From Anopheles merus (taxonomy: Eukaryota; Arthropoda; Insecta; Diptera; Culicidae), in NCBI RefSeq assembly GCF_017562075.2, contig NC_054082.1, positions 48,710,347 through 48,774,346 on the forward strand: DNA of 64,000 nucleotides, in the 5' to 3' direction. The notes under the pieces are model-generated. The model was not told the origin of the DNA. It ran no database searches and was given only the letters and a program-made list of their open reading frames with translations. The translations under genes were made by a program, and so were the position numbers. Positions 1-11,600 of the stretch are shown here, one piece after another; within the stretch, counting starts at the first letter, position 1, and every line of letters starts with the position of its first letter.

Positions 1-231
1 AGCTAAAAACCAATTGCTAGCTAATACCATCGAAAACGTTGCAAATCTTCATTCCTTGTGCTGTAAAATTGACTGGAGACACAACTTTGACAACACTGGC
101 TGTACACATTCCTCTCAGAGCAACGTGCCCCGTTTGCCTCTCTTTCTTTCTCATTTGCTTATCTATCATTCGCTATGTTTTCGGTGAGAGCGTTCGTCGG
201 TGAGAATTTGGCGCAGCGATAGAAAACGGTG

Positions 232-299
232 CAGCATACCACAGCATAACCCAGCATAACACGTCAGTTCTCTCTGATCTCTGGCAGCGTGCAGACGTG
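232..299 (+). promoter_or_regulatory. Core promoter with Inr and DPE; predicted start site at A266
   Basis: TCAGTT at 264-269 matches the arthropod initiator TCA(G/T)T(T/C), with A266 as +1. At exactly +28 (293-299) lies AGACGTG, which fits the downstream promoter element consensus RGWYV and is the classic strong Drosophila form. Inr and DPE work as one TFIID-binding unit only at this fixed spacing, so the exact register is the main support. No TATA box is visible near -30. Just upstream, three tandem 10-bp copies of CAGCATAMC start at 232, 242 and 252 and stop 3 bases short of the initiator. Orientation agrees with the only coding exon, about 17 kb downstream. That this promoter serves that exon is inference. 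Confidence 0.7.
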
Positions 300-3102
300 C
301 GGTGTGCCCGTAATCGCGAACCGATTTAAAGTGTTCGCGATCGACCAGCTCGTGTTTGATGAATAGCGCAATAACCCAGCAGGAGGAAAAACAAAACGCG
401 AACGGTGAGATGGCGATGGCGTGAAGTAATAAACCGTCGGTGGTAAATTGGTAACATTCCCATGTGTTCCCTTCGCGAGACACCATTTCGTCTTGTGTGT
501 GACGACGTTGCAATGGTGTCCTGTCGCTGGTTTATGGAAATAGCAAATGCAGCATCGATTGGAAGTCAAGATGAGTGAAGCTCCGTTTGAGCGCGTGAAA
601 CAAAAGGGCCTGCAATTGTGAAAAACAAAAGAAGAAGCCAGCAATGTACAGTGGGGTGGTGAAGTGGTGGTGTGCAAGGTGTACACAAAACAAACGTGCA
701 AACGGTGCGTGGCGGGAAAAGCAGTGCAAAATCTGTCGCAGTAGTGTACTGTGAATGGATTGTGTGTGCGTAGAGGAGGAGTTTTTGTTTTTGGGTTGGA
801 AGGGGATGCCCATCCCCATCAGCACAGAACGAATCGGTTTAACGTTGTTGGGCTTGTGTTTCATACCTTTCTCTGGTTTCATTCTAATCCCTTTCATCTC
901 GGTTTATCTTGCCTGCTGCCGCCCTACACGTACACACAAACACTCGCATCGCGACAGCGGGCCTCGAAACAACGGCGGGGCCGAAAGATGATTTTGGCAG
1001 GCGCTGCTGTTATTTACGTCAAGTGGTTTTGGCGCTAGTGCGGCAGCGAGCAATCAGACATCAGAAAACAGCAGTACAAACAAGAAGCAACCTGTGCCTA
1101 CCGTGCCCGTGTGTCTGTGCTGTGTGTACGTATGTGTGCGTGCCCTGTGTGAGGGCAGACCCATTTTCTTTGCGTCCGTCCGAGGCAAGGCCTGCCTTGT
1201 GTTTTTGCCGGTAACGTGAGGAGCAAGCGCTTCAGAACTGAGCGCATAGGGAGAGAAGAAGAGAGAAGCGAAGAGAACGCTTTTTTTTGTTAGAAAAGCA
1301 TAAGCAAAAGAGGCAAGCAAATCCAAAAAAGCAAAGGTCCCGAAGACTCGAAAGCTTTCGCTCGCGCGTGTGTGTGTGCATACGTGTGGTGATAGAAGAG
1401 AGCGTGCTAAAGGGGGGAAAAGTGGGGATGACAGAGTGGTGTTGCTGCTTTCCGGTTTTGTTTTTGTTGTTGTTTTTCGTTTGCTTTACGTTCGCTTTTT
1501 AGGTTGCTTTTTAGGACAGGAAAGAAGGAAGGAGAGCCGGGGCTTTGGTTGGGGTTGGAAATCACGTTTCTGTGTTTTGTGTTGTTAGCTGACTGGCTTT
1601 GTCTCTTTCTCCGCATGTCTGTTAGTTACCTTTCACGATCACACGTAAACAGCACTGCAGAACGGAGTGTGCGTGTGTGTGAGTGTGTGTGTGTGAGTGT
1701 GGTCGTTGGGGTCAGATTGAGGAAGGTAGCACCTCGGATCGGTGGATGCTGTGCACTCCCGGCAAGCGAATGCAGTGAAGCGCGAGCGATATCTGTGTGT
1801 ATATGTGTGTAAGTGCAAGAGTGCATGTGTGACAACGACAGGAATGTGTGTCCCCCGTGTGTAAGCTCTGGGAAGAATACAAAAAAAACGCATCGTCTGA
1901 AGGCGAAGGGCGCAAACAAAGCGATGAGAAAACAAAGCTCAGCGAGCGTCGAGAAGATTGCAGCAGACGAGAGAAGCGGCTGCTCGAGTGTGTGTTGGGC
2001 AGTGAGACCGCGGGAAGCAAAAACAACCCAAAACCTTCACCATCAGCTGCTCGGTGTGGTGGTGCGCATTGCAACACGAACGGTGCTCTGGTGTTGGTGC
2101 GATCTGTGCAATGCAAAGCACAGTGTAAAGGGAATGTGGAAGAAAAGGAAGAGAAAAAAAAACATGCCAAAAGAGAAAATGCTTGGTCAGAAGGTCAGAG
2201 TGTAGACCAGAGGGAACCTTGAAGGGGGAAGAAACACTAGGTACGAAGCAACACGGCGAGCAAAACCGACAAAGCAAAACGGAGCAGGAGAAGCAAACGA
2301 AAAGGAGCTTACAGCATCCTGGCACGTTGAACAGCGTCCGCTTAAGCGCAAGCTAAAAGGGCGTAAAGCTTCGTCGCCCAGCGAGAATGTTGCAAAATTC
2401 CTTCGCTCACTAGTTCTATTTTAGATTAATCTACGTCTTCGCCCGGGCTTTTGCTTCCTGTTGTTTTTTTTCTCAGCCCTGCCTGCTCATGGTTGTTTTG
2501 GTTGCTGGGCCTGCTTATTATCCCCGCCTTGCTTTATGTGCGCACACGGCCGATGGTAACATTATTTACAGTTACTGCTGGCCACCCGGGCCGGAGTGGA
2601 TTCCCCGTGGCAACCATGTCTAGGATGGTGCAGCAGCCGCAGTAGCAGGAGCAGGAGGATCAGAGGCTGTGGTTTTAATGCTCTTGCGGGGAAGGGAACT
2701 GAAACCGGTCCCTGGTTGCAAGTTCCCGAACCGGCAGCAAACGATCTCCAGCCAGCGTTTGCCCTTATTTTTTGTGTGTGTCTTGTTCCCACACGACGTG
2801 GGACGGGTAATTATTCTTTCGGGCTTTAAATGGGTTCTTTGCAAAATGAAAACGGACTTTTTTGGTCTTTTTTGGTGGGTGCGACAGTTATCAGAACAGA
2901 AGGATTAGGCAGGCGGATGGCAATGATGGTTTGGAAAAAACGGCAAAATAGGATTGAGCGAATTACGCCCGTAATCAATGGAGAAAAGAAGAAAGGCGTG
3001 CTGCATTTGCTGACGCTGTAGCAGCATGGTGCTGTGGAGTTTGAAACAAACTTGTAAGGCTGTTGGAGTGTTTCTCGGCGCAAATGAAGGAAACAAATCA
3101 AG
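266..3102 (+). other. Candidate long first 5' UTR exon
   Basis: This stretch runs from the predicted start site to a near-perfect donor, CAAG|GTAAGTTT at 3102/3103. It is rich in GTGTGT runs and in A/G-rich 'caaaac' and 'gaagaaaag' text, which resembles long fly and mosquito 5' UTRs, and it has no convincing long coding frame. Purine-rich GAGA-like sequence occurs at 1249-1280. Many ATGs are present, so if it is all leader, translation of the main ORF would need reinitiation, an internal entry or a shorter spliced form. Other possible donors inside include GTAAGTG at about 1808. The true exon boundary cannot be fixed without transcript data. Confidence 0.4.
755..991 (+). CDS. Possible 78-residue upstream ORF with one membrane segment
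   Basis: An ATG-initiated frame of 78 codons lies inside the candidate leader. The N-terminus is short and acidic (MDCVCVEEE), followed by a helix-sized hydrophobic run at about residues 27-55, then a Cys-Cys-Arg boundary (juxtamembrane cysteines) and a hydrophilic tail rich in His, Arg and Ser. That is the layout of a single-pass micropeptide. The start context is only fair (T at -3, G at +4), no family is recognised, and a frame of this length is expected by chance in 64 kb. It is recorded because of its composition, not because translation is shown. Confidence 0.2.
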   Translation: MDCVCVEEEFLFLGWKGMPIPISTERIGLTLLGLCFIPFSGFILIPFISVYLACCRPTRTHKHSHRDSGPRNNGGAER

Positions 3103-3635
3103 GTAAGTTTGTTGAATGCTTTGTTTTTGTACCCCAGCTTCGGTAGCTGCTCTCTAAGGTTAAGTTTTTAGCATATTTCCGTAAGATGTCTCAACTCGGT
3201 GATAAATGATGGTGAACTTTTACGTGCCTGTGTGGTCTCGAACCCATGGACCGTGCAAGTGTTGTTGTTGTTGGTATAATTCGATCGAGATTTCTGCTTT
3301 CTTTGCTTCGAATAAAGTGTTGAAGTTGTGTGAGTGTGTGTGTGCTAAGGTTGCGTTAGAGGAACATGACCTTAGCACGAGCTTTACCTCATTTTTAATC
3401 TCATTAATCAAAACAAAAGGGAAGGGACGTAGGGAAGGAAACCCTCAAAGGGAGCGCTATAAGAATAATGAAAAGTAGAATAAAGGTGATATCCGTGAAG
3501 CTCACTCATGAAGATGATGATGATGATGAAGCTTTTGCTGCCGCCGCCAGCTTACGTTAGTTGATATATTTCAACTTGTGGCCACTTTTTTTACCCGTCC
3601 GATGCTCCAACGGGTTCGGAATGTCGACATTCCAG

Positions 3636-3637
<2 letters not shown>

Positions 3638-3731
<94 letters not shown>

Positions 3732-3732
3732 A
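3638..3732. repeat. (CA)n microsatellite, about 47 units
   Basis: An uninterrupted CA dinucleotide run of 95 bases. It is the longest simple repeat in the window and should be length-polymorphic. The open frames across it (His-Thr or Cys-Val repeats) are artefacts of the repeat. On the + strand transcript it would read as a CA-rich intronic element. Confidence 0.98.
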
Positions 3733-5237
3733 ATAGGTGGTGACGGGTGGGCTCGTAGACTTCCCGAACCCTGCCGCCGTTTAACAGGAAGAAGAAAAGC
3801 AGGGCGGAGAATAATCGGCCGATGTTCAGCACAAGACAGGCAGGATAGGTTTGTCAATGGTAGAGGAGATTGATATCGTTCATTCGCGTTGAGCAAAAGG
3901 CCATACGTGGTACGAGTTCCTTCTTGCACTACGACACGGGGCGCGGGAGTAAGATCCGAGAAGCATAAATATTGTGTTTTTCCTTTTGGAGATCGCGCAT
4001 GAAGCGTTGCTCATCTCGGCTGAAATGCTCTCGCGGTCGCTTGTCGAAAAGATCGCAATCGATCGTGCGCGCCGCGAACGTTGAGCGAAAGCTTCAGTCT
4101 GCTGGGCACTCTCCTGTGTTCATAAACATACACACGGAAAGACACTCCAAGCCGAGGCCTGTCAGACCACCTGCAGTTCTCACCGGGGATTCGGGGGATT
4201 GATGCGAGATTGCGTGTGCGTCCGGATCGGGGAAGGTGGATCGGGGTGGGATTGTCTTTCGACTCTCGCTCAAGAATTTGAAACCACGGAAAGCAGAAAA
4301 AACTCTCCTCGCACAAATCGCGGTCACACACCGACCGTCGGTCATATCGGTTTCGGCGGCGAAATCAATTTTTAAACTCGATTCTACGTCGCTGTGGTCG
4401 TCGTCATCGGACGTGTATTAGCCGTACGGATGGATGATTTTATGTGCCTTTAATGTGATCGTATAGCAAAATTTATGTCCCCTGTCCCGATTGTACGGAC
4501 GGTGGACCTTTCACTCGCCTCCTGTCCGTCGCAGCGCCAGTTCTTCGCCGCTTCCATCCGTCCCCTGCGACGTCGTCCGCTGGCTTCATCTTTGTGGGAA
4601 GGAAACGTAAAACAACCCGTTGGCTTTCAATCGATATGCTGATACTTATTGCACTTTAATGATCGGCATCAGATTGGATTTTGGCTTCGGCGCGTCCGTC
4701 CGGCACACGCAACAGAAAATTAACTCCGAAGCAAAACCGAACGGACCACGCAAGAATGTCGCTTTCTGTGTGGAGTTTAAAATTAATTTGACGTTTTTAA
4801 TCGTTTAATGACGTTTCTTGTTTATCGATGCACTGCTATTGATGCACTGCAAGCCGGCAAAAATATGGGCTTTTGCAAATGGGAAAAGGAGCGTTGTTTG
4901 CATTCGGTTGCGGTATGAAATAATCAACGACATGGTCGAATGCGATTTATTGTTGGTCGTTTGCAAAAAAAAGGAAAATTCTGCATAAATGTAAAAGTTG
5001 ACGATTTTTATGTGTATACTGACACCGATTATTTATAGAGTTCCAATAAATTTTAACAATTTTTGCAATGGTGTTGATTGTTAAAAGCATTTCTTTGTTT
5101 AATTCACAAATAGGGTTTAAAAACTAACGTTTAAACTGTGCGAGGAAACATGATGTTGACAGGTTTATGAGATTGTTTTCAATCATATTTCGTCTAATAA
5201 ACAAACAATTAAAATGCGTAGAATGTCAACTATATTT

Positions 5238-5348
5238 CATTTCAATTATTGAGTTGAAAATATGATTCGATACGTATGTGTGGTTATTACCATATCATAT
5301 AGAAGGTCTGACAAGGTTTAATCAAACTCATTTCAATTATTGAGTTGA
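5238..5348. repeat. Pair of exact 20-bp direct repeats
   Basis: CATTTCAATTATTGAGTTGA occurs at 5238-5257 and again, identically, at 5329-5348, with start points 91 bp apart. Each copy contains the near-palindrome TCAATTATTGA. The surrounding sequence is AT-rich and otherwise unremarkable. This may be the relic of a small duplication or insertion. Confidence 0.85.
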
Positions 5349-5561
5349 CCAAAACTAAAACTGTTTGAAACCAAAAATCGTATTCAAAGGTAATGAGTTA
5401 CGTATAGCACTCTAGTCTACATTAGACAGGTCTACATTTGTTAGGCTTTATTGTTTGCTGAGAAAATGAGGTCTGTGAACTTTTTGCAGGATTTCAGGCA
5501 CTCCATTAAACGCTTTATTACAAAGTAATGTGAAACTCATTTTAAAACCGATTGGTTGCAA

Positions 5562-5600
5562 ATACTTATACTATCGATTTATACTTATACTTATCGATTG
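5562..5600. repeat. Tandem duplication, 19/20-bp unit
   Basis: ATACTTATACTATCGATTT (5562-5580) is followed directly by ATACTTATACTTATCGATTG (5581-5600), two head-to-tail copies differing by one inserted T and the last base. Each contains ATCGAT. It lies in an AT-rich block of the first intron. Confidence 0.85.
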
Positions 5601-8600
5601 AAACGTTTCGATTGTACTCAGATTAAAATCAATATAGATATTATTTAAGCAAATGTCTGATGCATAGTTTGCGGTTCATGTCCGTGTACCGCAAGCAGGA
5701 ATGTATTTTCATTAAAAAGACACCTGACACGCCCGTTGGCAGCATAATTCTAATCCTAGAAAAAAGAAAACATCCTAGCCTCGTCTTCCAGTGCGGAGTT
5801 TGTGCGGGTATTTTCGTTCAGGTGTTTTTTGTTGTTGCTGCTTCTCTCGATTTGCTTGCATGTGAGCAACCAGCACGCTCAATTCAATTCCCACCGGGCG
5901 TGCCTTACACCTGCAACCGGTAAGAAATCGTCTTCATTGTGTCTGCGCCTAGGGAAAAAGCGTTTTTTCGAAGTTTCCGAAAAGATTTCAATATCCCGAG
6001 AGCAAGCGATACCCTGGCGTTGGTGCGAGTGCGGGGAGATGGGAACCATGGAACCGAGGGAACCCTTGGAAAAAGGCATTATTTATCTTTCTCACTTTCT
6101 ATCGGTGTTAAATCCGGCTGGCTGGGGCGCGCGCATAAGCAGAACACAGGATCTGTGTGTTGGTTGCGGTGCAGGCAGCAAGCGGCACTGGTGCGGAAAG
6201 GTACCGGGGCGGAACCGAACTCGAATAGCACCTAATTAAACATCCCTATTTCTCTTCCGTGCGCTTCCGTTATCCTTTCGCAGCCACCATCACCACCGCC
6301 GCAGCTCGGTAGAATGGTAGCGCAGCGAACCCAAACCTTTCACCGTCCGGCCTCTCGTTGGTACCTGAGTGTCTGCCGGAGAGTGTATTGGTGTGATTGT
6401 GGCCGGGCTGTCTTGAAGACCTGCACAACCAACCAGTACCAGGAAGTACCCGGCGGAAGATGGCAGTGGCGGTGAAAGCGGCGGTCACGAATTTATCCCG
6501 TAAACGATCCCGTAAACGAAATTCTATCCTGCCAATTAAATATTCTCACCGTTGCTTGCGCGCTTGTGTGGATTGCTCTGTGTGTTTGTGTTTGTATATT
6601 GTATCTCGTGACTATTTGTTTCACACACAGAGAGCATGTGGCGTCGGTGTGCTTTGTTGGGCCACTTTATAGGTGTTGGTTCGGTCCAAAATTTCCACTC
6701 CGGACGTGGGATCCTTGCAGCATCCGTTTCCGCATCGCCATGTTGGGTGGAGGTCGGTTGGAATGGGTGGGCAAAGTTTAATTCGTGAAAATTTATGGCC
6801 CAAACTGGAGCGCATCATCGCCCGCATGAGAAGGGGATGCTTTGGGTAGGCGTTCTTTTCTACTGTGTTGTTGTTGCTAGAGAAGTTCGATTGTCGTAAT
6901 TGAAATATTCAATTGGTTTCAGTAAGAGCGGGATGGGGAGGAGTTGTGTCGGGCAAAATATTTCGACGGTGCTGACAGGAAGGTTGGAAGCATTGATAAA
7001 ATTAGACATCGGTTTGGCATCGTTTCCTTTCTCTAATTTGCTTGCCAGGTTTATTCGAGATGCGCCTCGGTGTGCTGCTGGTGTATTAATCTTTACGGTT
7101 ATTTTATGTTTATCTGAATATAAGTAAATTTAGGCGCATTACGGTAGAGTGTTAAGGGCGATTTCAAAGCATTTTCCTGGCTGGGTTTACCTGTAAACTA
7201 TGCAGTATGTTGGCTCACTAATTTGAGTCTTAACAGGTATCTATCTATTGGAAATCGGATCGGAAATCGGAAAGGAATTAACGAGTCAATTATTTTTTTA
7301 TATTGTTTATCATATTTATTTCCCAACGAACCCGATTTCGTTATTTATTTATTGGCCAAAATTCCACAAGATCTAACTTATTGATCAAAGACATAATTCT
7401 TTTAACTCTGGAACTAACATGAAGCCCAGATTATGTAGAAATGGGGAAACATGGTTAGACAATAAAAAATGCAAATATTTTTTAGTGTGTTTTGTTACTA
7501 ATTTTTAGTTTGTATTTGGTAATATTGTTCATTCAAGCAAATGTAATTTTTTCTGATATATTCTATCTACTTTGAAGATGCAGATGCATCATTAGAGTAA
7601 TCATGGTTTTCCATAATTAAAAAAGGTGGTTAATTTATAATCAATGTTGGCTTTTAAATTTATGGATCATCCCGAAACGACCGTAAACTTGAACATATTC
7701 AAAAGTTCAAGAGTTCAGTTTCACCAACCATAAATAAATTTGACAGACTATCCTACTGTCGTTCAAAATATCATGGTTTAGATCCTAGTGTTGTCCAAAT
7801 TATCATGATAGAAAATTGTAAATTGAACGATTGATCGTTTGATTCAATGGTAAAATGAGGAATAATTAGAGCTTTAGTCAAAATTATGGCCATGGTTCGA
7901 TGAAATAGTTCACAAAAGAGACATCAACAAAACTTTATTCTTTTCCTTCATCAGGTATACAGACAATTCCCCATTGCTAAATGATTTATACTTTAGAGAT
8001 AATTAGTATGAGAACAAGATGAAAATCTTTGTAATTTTAGCTAGCCGACCAGGAACTACCGACATTGTTTGTTAAATTTGAATGATTTTTTACATTTCTT
8101 GTAATATATATTACTTCGAACTTGTACGACATTCACTCAACGATACGTCAAGTCAGCCATAACGTACACACAATGCGGACGTTTATTACACATCCTTCGT
8201 AGTGTCGCGTTATGCCGACGGCAATATAATGTTTATTTCATTTTAAATAACACAATTTTAACATCGCCTAATAACGCCCCTCTTTCTACGCGGCGTGACG
8301 AAAATGACATAACTCGGCCGGCGTGTAAACAGCGGGAGTAGCAGCGAGTGCATCGCCCCGATTTCTGATGTTTCATTTCGAGCTCAGTGTCTCTGTGTTT
8401 GTATCCCTTTACGATGTTCACTCCGCTTGAGGGTGAATCTGATTTTGCCTGCCAAATCGAACAGCTGGTGGCTCTGCAATTGTAATATTCTGCGCACTAC
8501 ATCGCTACGTTCTGTGTTAGTCCCGGTGGGACAAATAATTCCACATTTTGATTAGATTATTCGTTATATCCTTGGCCAAGCAAGCGAGCAAAACCTTTTG

Positions 8601-11600
8601 TTTTGCCCCTTCCATTGCGGCTATGATGTCTGATAAAAAGAGGGCAACAAAACGTGGCAGAGGGTTGCTGTTAACGATTGGATTGAGAGTGAGAGAGATA
8701 CAGAGGCATCAGAAGAGTGTACCGGGTGTACCATCTTCATGATGGTGCGGGTAAGTTCACTGTCTTGCCGGGGACATTGTAAGATAGGGGACATGATTTT
8801 TCGTCCTCGGAATCTTCCTAATCTCTTCATTGAAGCGTTTGCACCTTGCAAAGGAAGGCTCGTCCCTGTCTGTCCGCTTCGGTTTTAGTGAATGTGCTTA
8901 CCCTTGTGCAGCCATCACGTCAAGTTGAATGGTTTGAGCGAGGCAAAGAAAACTGCCCTACATCCCTATCCGATTACTCGGCACGATCGTCGTGAGTAGT
9001 TATCATTTATGTGTTCCACCTTTGCAACCCCTGGTAAGCGGGGTAAGGTTCGTTTGATGAGGGAACCATTTGACGACAGGTTGTGGCATCTTTTTTTTTG
9101 TTGTTGTTGCTCCTGCCGTCATCGGAAGAATGTATTTCCTTTCCCATCGAGGGAAACATTTACACTTGAGACGGATGGTTCTTACATTGACAGGTTTTCC
9201 GGCGGGTAGTCCCACCTTGGTCCGGTGCATTCGTTACCCGTGTGTGGGCTTCTGCCATTTTCGTTCCTCTGCTGATGGTTTAAGGCGCTGCCGTTAGGGA
9301 GTGAAATAAAAACGAGGAATCAAATAAGTAAACCATTTTGTTCGCCGACGGGGAAAGATGACAACATTTAAAGGGTGCGATTGGAGCTACATTGGAAGAG
9401 TAGTAGTAGTCGTTGTGGTAAGGGACTCCCGGCTGGGTTAGATTTCCGGTGGGAAGATCGTAAAATGCGCAAGACAAATCGCTTGGTCGCCCGCGTGGAT
9501 TGTTAACGATGGAGAAGATCACAAAAATGGAAAGCAAGCGTGTGTGCGTGTGTGCGCTCGCGCGCCATCAAGATGGATGAGTCTCCGTCCCCGACTTACA
9601 GAGACAGTTGAAAAAAAAGTATCAAATCTCGTTCTAAGTGTCGTTTCGTCTTGTCGCACCTTTTTGCCTTTTCACCTCTCGGGTGGAGCGGGCAGCGGGG
9701 GGTTTGGTCACCAGCGCCAGCACCGTGGTCTTTTAATTCTTTTCCCGCCCGCCAACGTTCCCGGCACATGGGATATGGCTATGAAATATGATTGAAGTAA
9801 TTCTATCCGCACTTGGTTCGGTTCGGTTTCCAGCGAGAAAGTTTTCGAGAATTTCGGGCATGGTAAAAAGAGACGACGGGGAAGGTGCCGACGATCGATA
9901 AGACGCACAGCGGGTCCGGGTGGAAGTCGTATTTTCGTAAGGGAGTTTGTGTTTTTCTCTTGCGCTCTTGCTTTGGTTCTGGCACATTCCGCCTCAATTT
10001 CAGCGGTTACGTATTTTGGCCACCAACGGGTTGAAACGATCGAATGCGGCAAGATTCCCTGCTGTGGCGCGCATCAGAACGTTTGAGTTTGCAGTGCTTT
10101 CGGACGGCGTCTGCTACAACATCGCATGGCTGTGAAGGTGGGAAGATGGTTACCGAAGGCGTTGGATTGTTGGTTTGAGCAATCGATTTTCTCTTGTAAC
10201 GTCGTCGCCATTCCGGAAGGTCAGGTGAAGCAGAATCTGCACGACGCACCCTTTTTGGGGGGCGTTGAGGGTGTGTGGGTTGCATGTCTCAGGCATCGTC
10301 GTCTTGGACGATGCGGGAGATGATGTGGCTTTAAACCATCAACCGAACATTTCAAACATTCCGACACATTGAACGCCGTTCGCTGTCGATTGATTCTCGA
10401 ACGGTCTTTGCGAACCGCGGGCAGGGTAAAGACGCCTTACAGCAGTAGTAGCGATCGGCGTTCGGCGACTGACTGATGAACCTCCCCTGGTGCTGCTGTT
10501 GGTGTTGAATATTGATTATGTGAGGGTCGCTGTGTTTGATCAATGCTGCAAATGCGCGCTTGCTGTCGATGGTGGTGGTGCGTCTGGGCCGTATGCTAGT
10601 GACAGATACTTTCTGTTTCTTTCTATTTTCTTTCAATGCTCCTGACGTCTACCATTGGGGAGCAAGGTAGGCCATCGTTTTCTTCACGTCTTTTTCCTTC
10701 TCCTGGGAGCCAGCCGGTCGGGGCCGTCCCAGCCGGTCTGATTTCCCTGGAGCGTGTAATTGTACACCGGGCCGAACATCGAAGCGTGGGCATTCTCGGT
10801 AATCGATGCTATCAAAAGCAATTTTTAAACAGTTTTGATAATAATTCGGCGAAGTTTAGGGCACAGACGGGGAGGGTGCAGCTTTATTGGATCCTGGCGC
10901 GAATGCGCCTGGGGTTGAGAAAGTTGGGAAAAATGTTTGAAAACAGTCGGCGAAGAACTCCCCCAGGTGGCGCTTACATTACCACCCAATTTAAATTACA
11001 CAAAGCTAAGCGAAACCGCGTTTTGGTCCGCAAAACGCGCCCGTCCATTTTCTGTGTGGCGTTTTATCTGATTTTGACGTTTTCGTTCGGGGTTGGCGTG
11101 TGTTGAAACATGGCACCACCGTGCCAGCGCTCGACGCACCCCACCACCACAATGTGCTCAAACTCTGTCCTACGAATCGGGTGGTTATTATTGCGAGCTG
11201 CTGTTTGTTGTGAGTTTTTATCTAGCAAGCAAATTATCTATTTGTGTTATCATTGATTCACGCGGATTGGTGAAGCCCTTGTTCATCGCTGCTTTGTCGG
11301 CCAAAACCAACAAACCCATCTCATTTACCTATACCACCGCCATAAACCGCGCCGGTTGACCAGAAATGGGGGAAAACCGTTCCTATTCATTCGGACAAAT
11401 CAAATGGTGCATGTTTTCTCTGGCTTTGAATAGTATTTGTGTATATGTGTAGCATGTGTGGCAAACAACTATATAAAAAAGCTAATGGCATATGACGTTG
11501 AAAAACCACGGAATTTCCCAGAAAAGCATTATTAAATTTGGGTTTTTTCAATCAACCAAACGGTTGTTCTGTACAATGGTTCCGATTTTTTCCTATGTGA

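Noticed and set aside
3557..3929. Open frames of His-Thr or Cys-Val repeats
   Set aside because: They are simply translations of the CA microsatellite.
4379..4415. GGACGTG as a possible DPE
   Set aside because: No initiator at the required position; the nearest TCGATT is off consensus and one base out.
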